The notes under the pieces: model-generated | Databases searched by the model: none | Told to the model about the DNA's origin: nothing | Seen by the model: only the letters and a program-made list of their open reading frames with translations | DNA from: Pyrinomonadaceae bacterium | GTDB lineage: Bacteria; Acidobacteriota; Blastocatellia; Pyrinomonadales; Pyrinomonadaceae | Direction: 5' to 3' | Length of the DNA stretch: 64,000 nucleotides | Assembly (NCBI GenBank): GCA_019694355.1 | Contig: JAIBCB010000004.1 | Location: 1-64,000, forward strand | In this document: positions 53,619 to 62,880 of the stretch, piece by piece | How positions within the stretch are numbered: the stretch's first letter is position 1 | How the letters are laid out: every line of letters begins with the position of its first letter | Translations under genes and position numbers: made by a program

Positions 53619-55127
53619 TTGAGCAATTTAACAAAAGCCCTGGTAATGGTCGTCGCAATAATGTTGATCGGTGTCGGCCTCGTAGTATGGAAAAAGAAGG
53701 TCGGCGGTGAGACGCATCAGTCATTCAACACACTGTCAAAAGACGAGATCGAGCTGCTTCTCTCTGACGCAGCAAAGAACAATCCTGCGATCTTGAAGCG
53801 CTTTAAGGATAATCCCGACCTGAAAAAGACGCAGCTTGACAGCTTCCGTGAGCTTTTGGCCGAAGCCAGCGAGGCACAGTCCACAGGGCTTGCCGACCAG
53901 CAGACGAACAAGCAGGAGCTTGACAGCATCGCAGCCGAGGTCACCGCCGTCAACTATGATCGTGAGATCAACAAGGACAAGGGCCCGATGCCGCCATTCG
54001 GTTTTGTTACCGATGACCAGGTGAAGGCCTATTGGGGCGAGGACGATCAGCCGGCGGCCCAAAAATCCGGTTTTGCGAGCTTTATGGACAAGCTCGGCCT
54101 CGGACACGCCGCCGATACACGTACGCACGCTGTCGAGTTCGACGACTTCCTGAATGCGAAGATCGACATCCTCAAACAGGGCAACCCTGAGATGAAGGAT
54201 CGCCAGATCTCGGACGAAGAAAAAGAACAGGCCAAGGAAGTTTTTGCGAAGATCCGTATATACCGCAAAGAGTTCAATGACAAGGCCGATGCCGGGCAAC
54301 TCGATCCGCAGTTCGTCGCGAAGGTTCGCCTTCAGATAAAGCTGCAGCAGGCACAGTTCCTCGCACGTCTTTATGCACAGTCGGCAAAGGATCAGCTTAA
54401 TGTTACGGACGAGGAAGTAGCGAAATACATCTCGGAGCATCCTGAGCTTGACCCGAAAGAAAAACGTGCTAAGGCTGACGATATCTTGAAGCGTGCAATT
54501 GGCGGCGAGGATTTTGCGGCTCTCGCGGATCAGTTCTCGGAAGATCCTGGCAATAAAGGACCGGACGGCAAGGGCAAAGGCGGCCTCTACAAAGACGTGC
54601 CGAAGGGCCGTATGGTCCCTGCGTTCGAGCAGGCGGCTCTGAGCCTTGAGGCCGGCCAGGTCGATCCGCAGCTTGTCGAATCAGACTACGGATTCCACAT
54701 CGTAAAGCTCGAGCGCAAGCTCGGCGTTGACCCAACCCAAAAGGGCGGCGACGGCAAGCCTTCCACGACCGAGACCTACGATGTCCGGCACATTCTCATC
54801 TCGACGATGACGAAAGATCCGGATGATCCGATGGCACGTGAAATGCCGGTCAAGGAGTTCGTCAAAGGAAAGCTCGGCGAACAGAAGCAAAAGGACCTGA
54901 TCGACAAGCTCGTTGCAAAGAACTTTGTTCAGGTTCCTGATGATTTCGATGTACCGGAGGTCACGCAAGAGCAGCTTGACCAGATGAAGAAGCAGCAAGA
55001 GCAGCAAATGCAGCAGATGCAAGCTCCGCAAGGCGCACCGGGAGAAGGCGACGCACCGCCGCCGACGGTCAAGAAGGTGGATCCGGCGAAGGCCGCACCA
55101 AAGGCTGCCGAACCGAAGAAGAAATAG
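53619..55127 (+). CDS. Membrane-anchored parvulin-type peptidylprolyl isomerase
   Basis: TTG 53,619 gives an N-terminal anchor (ALVMVVAIMLIGVGLVVW); ATG 53,646 is an alternative. Long SurA-like helices follow. At ~285-365 a complete parvulin domain has FAALADQFSEDPGNKG, GGLYKDVPKGRMVPAFEQAA and SDYGFHIVKLER. A second partial domain (DVRHILISTMT) and a Gln/Met/Pro-rich tail complete 502 residues. It probably folds envelope proteins in the periplasm. Confidence 0.88.
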   Translation: MSNLTKALVMVVAIMLIGVGLVVWKKKVGGETHQSFNTLSKDEIELLLSDAAKNNPAILKRFKDNPDLKKTQLDSFRELLAEASEAQSTGLADQQTNKQELDSIAAEVTAVNYDREINKDKGPMPPFGFVTDDQVKAYWGEDDQPAAQKSGFASFMDKLGLGHAADTRTHAVEFDDFLNAKIDILKQGNPEMKDRQISDEEKEQAKEVFAKIRIYRKEFNDKADAGQLDPQFVAKVRLQIKLQQAQFLARLYAQSAKDQLNVTDEEVAKYISEHPELDPKEKRAKADDILKRAIGGEDFAALADQFSEDPGNKGPDGKGKGGLYKDVPKGRMVPAFEQAALSLEAGQVDPQLVESDYGFHIVKLERKLGVDPTQKGGDGKPSTTETYDVRHILISTMTKDPDDPMAREMPVKEFVKGKLGEQKQKDLIDKLVAKNFVQVPDDFDVPEVTQEQLDQMKKQQEQQMQQMQAPQGAPGEGDAPPPTVKKVDPAKAAPKAAEPKKK

Positions 55128-55131
55128 CATT

Positions 55132-56034
55132 ATGCTGTTCGGTGATCATCGTATCGAGATAATTCCCGATACACTGTTCAAACTTGATGGAGGGGCGATG
55201 TTCGGCATCGTCCCTCGCGTCATTTGGGAACGGGTTTGCCCGCCGGATGATAAGAATCGCATAGCGATGAATATGAACTGCGTATTCATCGAGACCGCCC
55301 GCGAAAAGATACTCATCGAGACGGGCATCGGCGAAAAATGGACGGAAAAGCAGGCCGCGATGTACGGCATCGAACGTGAACGCCCATTCGCTGATTCGCT
55401 CCGGGCGATCACAGGCTATTCGCCCGAAGACATCACGATCGTCATCAACACGCATCTGCATTTTGATCACGCGGGCGGAAACACGATCTTGTCAGTACCC
55501 CTTGCGTCAGCGGGGGGGCAGTTCGCCAGCGAGAGCCCAGCCAACTGGCCGCCCACTCACGCAGGCGGTTCGGACTTGATTCCGCAATTTAAGAACGCTC
55601 GTTATCTCGTCTCAAAGAGCGAGCTTGCGCATGCGGATTCGCCGCACGAAAGAGACCGTGCGAGCTATTTACCCGAAAATTGGCAGCCAATGCGGGACAC
55701 CGGCCAGCTCGAAGCGATGCCGGACAGATACGAGATCGAGGGCATTACGGTAACGACCGAACGCGGACATTCCGAGACGATGCAGACCTGGCGGCTCGAT
55801 TCCGGCGGCAAGACGCTGTACGGCTTTGCCGACCTGATCCCGATGAAGGCTCACATATCGCTGCCGTACATCGCGGGCTACGATCTTTATCCGACAGAAA
55901 CACTCGAATTCAAGAAACGTATTCTGCCTCAGGCAGTAAAAGAAGGCTGGTACTGCCTCTTTTATCACGAGGTCGATCACCCTCTTTGTCAATTGGTTGA
56001 GAATGGAGGAAAATTGACCGCAAATAATATCTAA
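55132..56034 (+). CDS. MBL-fold metallo-hydrolase carrying an in-frame repeat insertion
   Basis: The 300-residue product has the MBL zinc motif HLHFDHAGG and a C-terminal YHEVDHPL. At residues ~120-148 it contains SVPLASAGG...PPTHAGGSD, which is the translation of two inverted copies of the window's REP-like repeat (bases 55,491-55,575). Homologues normally pass straight from the HxHxDH loop to the PNARY-like segment (here FKNARYLVSKSE). The frame is preserved, so the protein may tolerate the loop. Substrate unknown. Confidence 0.85.
   Translation: MLFGDHRIEIIPDTLFKLDGGAMFGIVPRVIWERVCPPDDKNRIAMNMNCVFIETAREKILIETGIGEKWTEKQAAMYGIERERPFADSLRAITGYSPEDITIVINTHLHFDHAGGNTILSVPLASAGGQFASESPANWPPTHAGGSDLIPQFKNARYLVSKSELAHADSPHERDRASYLPENWQPMRDTGQLEAMPDRYEIEGITVTTERGHSETMQTWRLDSGGKTLYGFADLIPMKAHISLPYIAGYDLYPTETLEFKKRILPQAVKEGWYCLFYHEVDHPLCQLVENGGKLTANNI
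55491..55575. repeat. REP-like doublet inside a coding sequence
   Basis: GCGTCAGCGGGGGGGC and its inverted partner GCCGCCCACTCACGCAGGCGGT face each other across ~30 bases. The same arms occur in intergenic clusters at 27.3, 27.9, 28.8 and 51.9 kb. Confidence 0.7.
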
Positions 56035-56046
56035 GGACAAAACAAA

Positions 56047-56565
56047 ATGAAAAAACTTTCTATCTTATTTTTGCTAGGTATTTTCGTATTCGGTGTCGAG
56101 ACGTCGCTGGCACAGTCAAAGCAGGACAAGGATCGTGCCGCATTCATTGGCAATACGAAACTGCTCGAGAAAAAGCCGTTCGATGACAATGCCCCTGCCG
56201 CCAGAGAATGGAATTTTAAATGGCTGACAGACACAAAGGACGTTACGATAACGGTCTGTTCTGGCACGCTCAAGCTGATCCCGGAGAAGAAGAACAAATT
56301 CCACAGCGAGCTCTTCCTTCAGTTCAACTTTGGGATGGCAGTCTTCTCCCTGCAAAACCCGGACAAGAAAGATGATGAGGTGGCGGCAACGGTTGCAGGG
56401 CTAGAAAGTGCTCTTCGAGCGTATGAGGTAATGGTCACGGAGAATAAGAAGGCCCAGAATCCGGCTATGGATGAGCTGCTCGCGAAACGCGCAAGCAACG
56501 GTCTCGCATCATACGTTGAGACAAATACCTGCAAGCAAGACGATAAGAAAAAAGACGAAAAGTAG
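56047..56565 (+). CDS. Exported hypothetical protein
   Basis: A signal peptide (MKKLSILFLLGIFVFGVETS, cleavage near LAQSK) is followed by ~150 residues with WKFLTD-like segments (REWNFKWLTDTKDVTITVCS) and a long helix before a Lys/Asp-rich end. The stop is directly followed by the mtnP ATG. I do not recognise the family. Confidence 0.65.
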   Translation: MKKLSILFLLGIFVFGVETSLAQSKQDKDRAAFIGNTKLLEKKPFDDNAPAAREWNFKWLTDTKDVTITVCSGTLKLIPEKKNKFHSELFLQFNFGMAVFSLQNPDKKDDEVAATVAGLESALRAYEVMVTENKKAQNPAMDELLAKRASNGLASYVETNTCKQDDKKKDEK

Positions 56566-57438
56566 ATGGAAAAAGTAAATATCGGAATCATTGGCGGCTC
56601 GGGGCTATATCAGATGCCCGAGCTTGAGAATGTAAGAGAGCAAGCGGTTGAAACGCCGTTCGGCAAGCCGTCGGATGCGTTTATCATTGGTGAATTGGAC
56701 GGCGTGACGGTGGCGTTCCTGCCTCGGCACGGACGCGGGCATAAATTGACGCCCAGCGAACTTCCCTTTCGTGCAAATATCTACGCGATGAAACTCTTGG
56801 GCGTCGAATATATCTTGTCGGTGTCGGCTGTCGGCAGCTTGCAGGAGCAATACGCACCGACGGATTTCGTCATCCCCGACCAATTCTTCGACCGCACACG
56901 GGCACGCACACACGAATCGACATTCTTCGGCGAAGGTATCGTCGGTCACGTCACGTTCGCTCATCCCGTCTGCAGCGAGCTTGGCGATATTCTTGAGACA
57001 TCGTGCCGCAATGCCGGCGTAAAGACGCATCGCGGCGGAACATACGTCTGTATGGAAGGGCCGGCCTTCTCGACCAAAGCCGAATCTAACGTCTATCGGC
57101 AATGGGGAATGGACATCATCGGGATGACCAATCTTCAGGAAGCAAAACTTGCACGCGAGGCCGAGATCGCATACGCCACGCTCGCACTCGTTACGGATTA
57201 CGACTGCTGGCACGAAGGCCACGACGACGTTACCGTGAATATGGTCGTCGAATATCTGAACAAGAACGTCCGCAATGCGCAGATCGTCCTAAAAGACGCT
57301 GTGCAAAAGGTCGCCGCCAAGACGACGCCCAATCAATACGCCGACGCCATCAAGAACGCGATATTCACCGCTCCGCCAAACTGGCCCGCGGAAACGGCCA
57401 AGAAACTCGACGCGATCATTGGGAAGTACGGTTCGTGA
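56566..57438 (+). CDS. mtnP: S-methyl-5'-thioadenosine phosphorylase
   Basis: The 290-residue product has GIIGGSGLY, the phosphate-binding [40 protein letters not shown] and [20 protein letters not shown] with the family's substrate-site Asp-rich DYDCWH. It recycles methylthioadenosine for methionine salvage. The last 30 bases recur after higBA. Confidence 0.94.
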   Translation: MEKVNIGIIGGSGLYQMPELENVREQAVETPFGKPSDAFIIGELDGVTVAFLPRHGRGHKLTPSELPFRANIYAMKLLGVEYILSVSAVGSLQEQYAPTDFVIPDQFFDRTRARTHESTFFGEGIVGHVTFAHPVCSELGDILETSCRNAGVKTHRGGTYVCMEGPAFSTKAESNVYRQWGMDIIGMTNLQEAKLAREAEIAYATLALVTDYDCWHEGHDDVTVNMVVEYLNKNVRNAQIVLKDAVQKVAAKTTPNQYADAIKNAIFTAPPNWPAETAKKLDAIIGKYGS

Positions 57439-57441
57439 TCG

Positions 57442-57470
57442 TTGTTGCGTGTTGTGCAACATGCTACAAT
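57442..57470 (+). promoter_or_regulatory. higBA promoter with operator-like palindrome
   Basis: TTGTTG (57,442-57,447) and TACAAT (57,465-57,470) have a 17-base spacer. Between them GTTGTGCAAC has GTTG/CAAC arms, a good site for repression by HigA. Confidence 0.7.
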
Positions 57471-57478
57471 AGGTTTGG

Positions 57479-57757
57479 ATGATCCAGTCATTTCGGCATA
57501 AAGGGCTGCAGAAGTTCTATGAGACGGGCAATCGGGCCGGAATTCAACCTCATCATTCTAAGCGGCTTCGTATGCAGCTTACAGCGCTCGAAACAGCCGG
57601 AGCGATCGACGATATGGACATCCCCGGTTTTCGGCTTCATCCGCTTAAAGGATCGGATTTTGGGCGTTGGTCGATATGGGTAAACGGAAACTGGCGTTTA
57701 ACCTTCGAATTTATCGACGGGCATGTTCATGTCCTTGATTACGAGGATTATCACTAA
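57479..57757 (+). CDS. higB: HigB-type RelE-superfamily toxin
   Basis: The 92-residue protein matches HigB/plasmid-killer proteins: MIQSFRHKGLQKFYETG, a central ARG-rich region, FRLHPLKGSDFGRWSIWVNG and WRLTFEFIDGHVHVLDYEDYH. HigB is an mRNA interferase that cuts on the ribosome. It precedes its antitoxin with a one-base stop-start overlap, the typical reversed higBA order. Confidence 0.93.
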   Translation: MIQSFRHKGLQKFYETGNRAGIQPHHSKRLRMQLTALETAGAIDDMDIPGFRLHPLKGSDFGRWSIWVNGNWRLTFEFIDGHVHVLDYEDYH

Positions 57758-58050
57758 TGGCGATGCACGATCCACCACATCCGGGAGAATTTATTGTAGA
57801 GGTCTATCTGGAACCCAACCATCTTAGCGGACGCGAACTCGCCGCAGCCCTCGATGTATCACCCTCGACGCTGAGCCGCCTTCTCAACGGCACCACATCG
57901 ATCAGTCCGTCGATGGCGCTCCGGCTTTCTAAAGCCCTCGGCCGGTCGCCTGAAAGCTGGCTTGCGATGCAGTCAAACTACGACCTCTGGCACGCCCGTC
58001 AAAACATCAAACTGGGAAAAATAGCGAAGCTTCGGCTTTCCGCTGCTTGA
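57757..58050 (+). CDS. higA: HigA-type antitoxin (HTH_XRE)
   Basis: The 97-residue product has HPGEFIVEVYLEPNHLSGRE and an XRE helix-turn-helix (LAAALDVSPSTLSRLLNGTT), then SMALRLSKALGRSPESWLAM. It neutralises HigB and should repress its promoter. Confidence 0.93.
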   Translation: MAMHDPPHPGEFIVEVYLEPNHLSGRELAAALDVSPSTLSRLLNGTTSISPSMALRLSKALGRSPESWLAMQSNYDLWHARQNIKLGKIAKLRLSAA

Positions 58051-58071
58051 TTGAAAGGTCTATATCGTTCA

Positions 58072-58101
58072 ACAAACTCGAGGCAATCATTGGGAAATGC
58101 G
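58072..58101 (+). repeat. Second copy of the mtnP 3' end
   Basis: It matches 57,401-57,430 at 25 of 30 bases and encodes KLEAIIGK in register. It lies just after higA, so higBA is bracketed by the two copies. Confidence 0.7.
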
Positions 58102-58117
58102 CGGCATCTGAATAGAA

Positions 58118-58633
58118 GTGGGCAAGCACCTCAACGTTTCAATTCGTGTGGAAATAGCAATTCTCTTGCTTAGCTTTGCGGCGTTTACGGGTTTTGGGCA
58201 ACAGCCGGAAGCCGAATCCTCCGATAAAACTCAAAACCCGCGCGTTAATATCTACCATCATTTGGGCTCTATCCAGCTGCCGCCAGATTTTGCAGGCTAT
58301 GTTGGAGCGAATTGGACAGACGCTTGGGCCGGATCGATCTCGAATGGCAAGATCGCGATCGAATGGCGCGCAGGAATTATCGAGCACGTCCTCGAAAAAA
58401 GAAGGAAAGAAGTAGTTTCGACCAACATCGAATCCTTTGGCGACTTCAATATCGAGTTCTACCGACTTCGCAACAAGCAAGGCGATACCTTGGTGGCGAA
58501 GATAGGTTGGCTAGAGTTTAGTGTCCCCATATCTCACAAAGAAGACGAAGCTCTCTTTATGACAATTGTTCGTTCCTTCAAAAATGAGCGCTGCTCTATA
58601 TGTCGCTCGTTCCCGCTTAAGACTAAGGAGTAA
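58118..58633 (+). CDS. Exported hypothetical protein
   Basis: The start is GTG 58,118 (no better ATG before the signal peptide ISI...AILLLSFAAFTGFGQ). The mature domain contains YVGANWTDAWAGSISNGKIA and FNIEFYRLRNKQGDTLVAKI, and ends with a CxxC (RCSICRS). Family unknown. It lies within the mtnP-end copy's downstream flank, 17 bases away. Confidence 0.6.
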   Translation: MGKHLNVSIRVEIAILLLSFAAFTGFGQQPEAESSDKTQNPRVNIYHHLGSIQLPPDFAGYVGANWTDAWAGSISNGKIAIEWRAGIIEHVLEKRRKEVVSTNIESFGDFNIEFYRLRNKQGDTLVAKIGWLEFSVPISHKEDEALFMTIVRSFKNERCSICRSFPLKTKE

Positions 58634-58642
58634 GAGTTCGTC

Positions 58643-59113
58643 ATGAAACAAAAGTTGATTTTGGCAGTAGCGCTCATCACATTAGCAACCATTTCCGTCT
58701 TTGCGCAGCGGAATCCGACGCCGGCGATCCAGCGTGATCCGGTGATGGAGGCTGATGCAAAGCATAATCTGGACGTTGCAAAGCAGGCCTTTACACCGCT
58801 GAAGCAGGCGTATAAGCAGGTTTTGCTGCGATTTGACGAGACCTTTGCGGCTTATCCGGAATTCTCGAAAATGGACGAATTCCTATACATCGCGGGGATG
58901 AGCAGCTTTTATCTCTCTGAGAACAAAGGCAAGCAGAAGATCGATCCGAAAAATAAACGCGATATGGAGCGTTTTGCCCACGAACGCCTCGTCATTGACG
59001 CAAAGGCCTTCCTCTCGATGATCGTCGATAAATATCCGCAGAGCAAATTCGTCGAGGACGCCCAAAAAGGCCTCAAAGAGATCGAGGAAAGCGAAGCAAA
59101 GCCCACTCAATAA
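58643..59113 (+). CDS. Exported TPR-like protein, BamD-like
   Basis: A signal peptide (MKQKLILAVALITLATISVF) precedes ~130 helical residues with a YPEFSKMDEFLYIAGMSSFY repeat and DAKAFLSMIVDKYPQSKFVE, the spacing seen in BamD/YfiO-type TPR proteins. It is much shorter than BamD (~240), so it may be a related adaptor only. Confidence 0.6.
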   Translation: MKQKLILAVALITLATISVFAQRNPTPAIQRDPVMEADAKHNLDVAKQAFTPLKQAYKQVLLRFDETFAAYPEFSKMDEFLYIAGMSSFYLSENKGKQKIDPKNKRDMERFAHERLVIDAKAFLSMIVDKYPQSKFVEDAQKGLKEIEESEAKPTQ

Positions 59114-59215
59114 AGCACCTCTCGGAAAAGACGCCTTCCGTAATCGCGAAAGTTCGCTTTCGCGTGTAAAATAGTGTGTTCTAATTAACTATTTCTTTTC
59201 GGAGCACGGTTTTTA

Positions 59216-60151
59216 ATGAGTTTAACAGTAGTTGGTTCGGTGGCCTTTGATGCGCTTGAGACGCCTTTTGGGGCAAGAGAAAAGATACTCGGCGGCGCGG
59301 CGACGCACTTTGGGCTTTCGGCGAGCTTTTTTACGGATGTGAACGCGGTCGGCGTTGTCGGCGGCGATTTCTCGGATGCGGAATGGAGCCTTTTTGAGCG
59401 GCACAACATCAACACGGATGATATCGAGGTCGTCGCGGACGGCAAGACGTTCTTCTGGCGTGGAAAGTACGAATACGATATGAATGTCGCGCATACGCTC
59501 GACACTCAGCTTAACGTATTCGAGACGTTCGATCCGAAGCTCAGCGAAAACTCGAAGAATGCGGAATTCCTGTTCCTCGCCAATATCCTGCCGATGCTGC
59601 AGAAGCAGGTTCGTGAGCAGTGCAAAGATGCGAAATTCGTCGCGATGGACACGATGAATTTCTGGATCTCGTCGATGAAGGACGCCCTTCTTGAGACGAT
59701 CAAGGTCGTCGATTGCATCATCATAAATGATGCGGAAGCCCGCCAGTTGACCGAAGAACCGAACATCCACAAAGCCGCGAAAGCATTGCTTGCTCTCGGC
59801 CTAAAAGCGGTCGTCATCAAACGCGGCGAGTACGGTGCGACGCTCTTTACAGAGAATGCATATTTCTCGACTCCGGCCTATCCGCTCGAGAGTGTTTTTG
59901 ATCCGACAGGCGCAGGCGACACCTTCGCCGGCGGCTTTATGGGCTATATTTCGGCACAGAACGAGCTAAATGACGCGGTTCTGCGGCGCGCGATGGTCTA
60001 TGGCTCGGTGATGGCGTCCTTCAACGTCGAGAAATTTGGCACCGAGCGTGTCGATGCTCTGACCTATCCGGAGATCAACGAGCGATTCAAGACTTTCAAG
60101 ACGATCACACATTTCGACGACATTCCGTTCGAGAAAGCGGTTTCTGCATAG
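59216..60151 (+). CDS. PfkB-family sugar or nucleoside kinase
   Basis: The 311-residue ribokinase-fold protein starts VVGSVAFDALETPFGAREKI, has IINDAEARQLTEEPN, and ends with the catalytic DPTGAGDTFAGGF containing the base Asp. The family phosphorylates sugars or nucleosides; the adenosine-kinase-like branch is plausible. Substrate unproven. Confidence 0.85.
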   Translation: MSLTVVGSVAFDALETPFGAREKILGGAATHFGLSASFFTDVNAVGVVGGDFSDAEWSLFERHNINTDDIEVVADGKTFFWRGKYEYDMNVAHTLDTQLNVFETFDPKLSENSKNAEFLFLANILPMLQKQVREQCKDAKFVAMDTMNFWISSMKDALLETIKVVDCIIINDAEARQLTEEPNIHKAAKALLALGLKAVVIKRGEYGATLFTENAYFSTPAYPLESVFDPTGAGDTFAGGFMGYISAQNELNDAVLRRAMVYGSVMASFNVEKFGTERVDALTYPEINERFKTFKTITHFDDIPFEKAVSA

Positions 60152-60170
60152 CAACCGGAACGACCAGACG

Positions 60171-60929
60171 ATGACAAAGAGGGCCGAAAATCCATTTTCG
60201 AGGCTTGAAAGGCCGCGGACGAACTGGCCCTTCGTCGCCGTAGGCCTGATCCTGGCGGCGACATTGACCGTCGGCATCGTTCTGAGCGTCAATGCAGGCA
60301 GTTGGCTTGCCGCTCTTCTGTTTGCGGCCTCGCTCGGTATATTCGGCCTTATCGCCTTGCTTCATATCGCATCACAGCGGCGATTCGCTGCGGTCGACGA
60401 CCGACGATTTGTCCATTGGGACACCGCCGCGACCGAGATCCAGCGGCAGAGCGTGAATGTCGAAGTTCGCGAACTTGCCCGTCTGCTTGAGGTCGATGAC
60501 GATCAGCTCACCGACCTTCTCTCGGCGTTTATCGTCGCCGAAGACCTTGCCCTGCGGCAGGTGCAGCAGGAAGAAAAGCTTCCGCTGATGCGGCACGTGA
60601 GCATTGGCGGTGCGAGCTTTGACGGGATTCTGGTCGATCAAGATCTCGTAACGTGTATCGAGGTCGCGTTTCTCGTACGACCTGACCTGCGGGCGGAGCG
60701 AACCGCGGCGATAATGAAGAAGATCACGACGGCCAAGCATGGACTGCACGCACTTAAAAGCCGTCTTCGGCTGCGATTGATGATCGTACTCGTTACGCAG
60801 TTGACCGAGAGCGAACAGATGACGCTCAGGAACGTGCTGAAGGCACAGCGCTTTAACGAAACGCCGGTGGATGTCGATATCAGGATGCTCGATTTCGAGC
60901 TTCTGCAAAAGCTCTACGTGAGCGAATAG
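60171..60929 (+). CDS. Membrane-anchored hypothetical protein
   Basis: Two N-terminal membrane segments (WPFVAVGLILAATLTVGIVL, WLAALLFAASLGIFGLIALL) are followed by a cytoplasmic ~180-residue domain with LLEVDDDQLTDLLSAFIVAE and an alpha/beta end (RLMIVLVTQLTESEQM). It starts 19 bases after the kinase and could be in its operon. No recognised family. Confidence 0.65.
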   Translation: MTKRAENPFSRLERPRTNWPFVAVGLILAATLTVGIVLSVNAGSWLAALLFAASLGIFGLIALLHIASQRRFAAVDDRRFVHWDTAATEIQRQSVNVEVRELARLLEVDDDQLTDLLSAFIVAEDLALRQVQQEEKLPLMRHVSIGGASFDGILVDQDLVTCIEVAFLVRPDLRAERTAAIMKKITTAKHGLHALKSRLRLRLMIVLVTQLTESEQMTLRNVLKAQRFNETPVDVDIRMLDFELLQKLYVSE

Positions 60930-60956
60930 CATTTAGGATAATTTTGGAGAGGATCT

Positions 60957-61721
60957 ATGCTGCTCGAAAATAAAGTTGGAATGGTCTTTGGTGTCGCGAA
61001 CAAGCGTTCGATCGCTTGGGCCTGTGCGGCGGCCTGTGCAGAGCAAGGTGCACGGATGGCGTTCACATATCAGGCCGAACGCCTTAAGGAATCGGTCGAG
61101 GAACTGGCTGGCGGGCTGAACGACTCGCTCGTTGTGCCTTGCGACGTAAGCGATCAAGCACAGGTCGATGCCGCTTTTGATGCGGTAAAGGCAAAATACG
61201 GCAAGCTCGATTTTTTGATCCATTCGATCGCATTCGCACCGAAAGAAGCTCTCGAAGGTGAGTTCGTAACGACGACGCGCGATGCCTTCCGCACTGCTCT
61301 TGAGATCAGTGCTTTCTCGCTTACGCAGCTCGCCCTTGCGGCATCGCCGTTGATGACCGAAGGCGGCAGCATCGTAACGATGAGCTATTACGGTGCCGAA
61401 AAGGTCGTCATGAACTACAACGTAATGGGCGTTGCGAAGGCGGCGCTTGAGTCTTCAACTCGCTACCTCGCTGCCGATCTCGGCAAGAATAACATACGCG
61501 TTAACGCTATCTCCGCAGGGCCGATCAATACGCTTTCTGCGCGCGGCGTCCGCGGAACGGGTTCGCTTCTCGGCTATGTGGGCGAACGTTCGCCGCTGAA
61601 ACGGAACGTGACGGCGGCAGAGGTCGGTTCGACCGCAATGTTCCTTGTAAGCGGGCTTTCGAGCGGCATCACGGGCGAGACGATCTACGTTGATTGCGGC
61701 TATAACATCATGGGTGTGTAA
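60957..61721 (+). CDS. fabI: Enoyl-[acyl-carrier-protein] reductase (NADH)
   Basis: The 254-residue SDR-type reductase has MLLENKVGMVFGVANKRSIA, SIVTMSYYGAEKVVMNYNVM with the Y-x(6)-K FabI triad, and ISAGPINTLSARGVRGTGSL. It performs the last step of fatty-acid elongation and is the target of triclosan-like inhibitors. Confidence 0.95.
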   Translation: MLLENKVGMVFGVANKRSIAWACAAACAEQGARMAFTYQAERLKESVEELAGGLNDSLVVPCDVSDQAQVDAAFDAVKAKYGKLDFLIHSIAFAPKEALEGEFVTTTRDAFRTALEISAFSLTQLALAASPLMTEGGSIVTMSYYGAEKVVMNYNVMGVAKAALESSTRYLAADLGKNNIRVNAISAGPINTLSARGVRGTGSLLGYVGERSPLKRNVTAAEVGSTAMFLVSGLSSGITGETIYVDCGYNIMGV

Positions 61722-61729
61722 CTTTATAA

Positions 61730-62554
61730 ATGGCAGATACAAAAGCAAACAAAGGCAGGAAACTGAAAACCTCGCGAAAGATCAAACCCGAACCGGAAAC
61801 CGTTGCTGAAGCTCTGAAGCAGGACGAAGAGCAGGGATATTGGCGTCTGACCGACGACGAAGTGCTGCTGCGTTCACCCGAACCGGACGACGATTATAAG
61901 ACCTCGGATTCCTGGCGTGTGCTTAGGATCGCGAGCGAATTTGTCGCGGGATTTGACGACCTTGCGACCGTTACGAGAGGCGTTTCAATATTTGGTTCAG
62001 CTCGCACAAAGCCAAACGACCACTATTACAAGATGGCGCGTGAGACCGGCCGTCTGCTCGGCGAATCCGGTTTCGACGTAATTACGGGCGGCGGCCCCGG
62101 CATTATGGAGGCAGGCAACCGCGGGGCGATGGATGCGGGCGGCACGTCGATCGGCTGCAACATTGAGCTCCCGATGGAGCAGCAGCCGAATCCTTACCAG
62201 ACGAGTTCCCTGAGCTTCAAATACTTCTTCGTCCGCAAGACGATGTTCATCAAATACAGCAACGCCTACGTGATCTTTCCCGGCGGCTTTGGCACGATGG
62301 ACGAACTCTTTGAGCCGCTGACCCTAATTCAAACGCGGAAGATCAGAAACTTCCCTGTCGTGCTTTTCGGCTCGCAGTATTGGCGTGGGCTGCTTCAGTG
62401 GCTTACCTCGACAATGCTGAACGAAAAGATGATCAACCCCGACGATCTCGGGTTGATGTATCTCACAGATTCGCCGAAGGATACGGTCGATTTCATTATC
62501 GAGACCTGTATGGCGTCCAACAACGGGAACGGAAATGGAGACGGCAAGAAATAG
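61730..62554 (+). CDS. LOG-family nucleotide 5'-monophosphate nucleosidase-like protein
   Basis: The 274-residue product has GGGPGIMEAGNRGAMDAGG and FPGGFGTMDELFE, the GGGxGxMG and PGGxGTxxE motifs of the LOG/TIGR00730 family, often misnamed lysine decarboxylase. Members release free cytokinin bases or hydrolyse AMP-like nucleotides. The N-terminal ~70 residues are charged and specific to this form. Confidence 0.9.
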   Translation: MADTKANKGRKLKTSRKIKPEPETVAEALKQDEEQGYWRLTDDEVLLRSPEPDDDYKTSDSWRVLRIASEFVAGFDDLATVTRGVSIFGSARTKPNDHYYKMARETGRLLGESGFDVITGGGPGIMEAGNRGAMDAGGTSIGCNIELPMEQQPNPYQTSSLSFKYFFVRKTMFIKYSNAYVIFPGGFGTMDELFEPLTLIQTRKIRNFPVVLFGSQYWRGLLQWLTSTMLNEKMINPDDLGLMYLTDSPKDTVDFIIETCMASNNGNGNGDGKK

Positions 62555-62555
62555 C

Positions 62556-62873
62556 CTAGGATGCGACCTGGGCGGCGAGCCACTCTTGATACTCTGGTGC
62601 GATCTTTGAGGCATCGACTGCGATGAGTTCGGGCACTTCGTATGGATGGTTCGAATGAACAAAGGCCGATAGATCTTCCCATCTATCGGCCGTCGTTTTG
62701 ATCAGAAGGAGATGTTCGGTTTCCTTTTGCACCTCGCCTTTCCAACGATAAATTGAGGTCATCGGCGGCAAGATCTGCACGCAGGCCGCAAGCTTTGTTT
62801 CGACAATCTCGGAGGCAAGTTTTTCACCCGCCTCCAAGTTCCCGACCGTTGTCATTACGACGATTGCGTTCAT
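62556..62873 (-). CDS. cutA: Divalent-cation tolerance protein CutA
   Basis: The 105-residue product has VVMTTVGNLEAGEKLASEIV, AACVQILPPMTSIYRWKGEV and HPYEVPELIAVDASKIAPEY, the CutA1 trimer signature. Its role in metal tolerance is loosely defined. It follows the acyl-CoA dehydrogenase by seven bases and its stop abuts that of the LOG gene. Confidence 0.93.
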   Translation of the reverse strand: MNAIVVMTTVGNLEAGEKLASEIVETKLAACVQILPPMTSIYRWKGEVQKETEHLLLIKTTADRWEDLSAFVHSNHPYEVPELIAVDASKIAPEYQEWLAAQVAS

Positions 62874-62880
62874 CGCGCCG

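Noticed and set aside
53736..54440. Minus-strand frame of 234 codons
   Set aside because: Antisense to the parvulin-type isomerase gene; rich in Leu and Arg as expected for a shadow.
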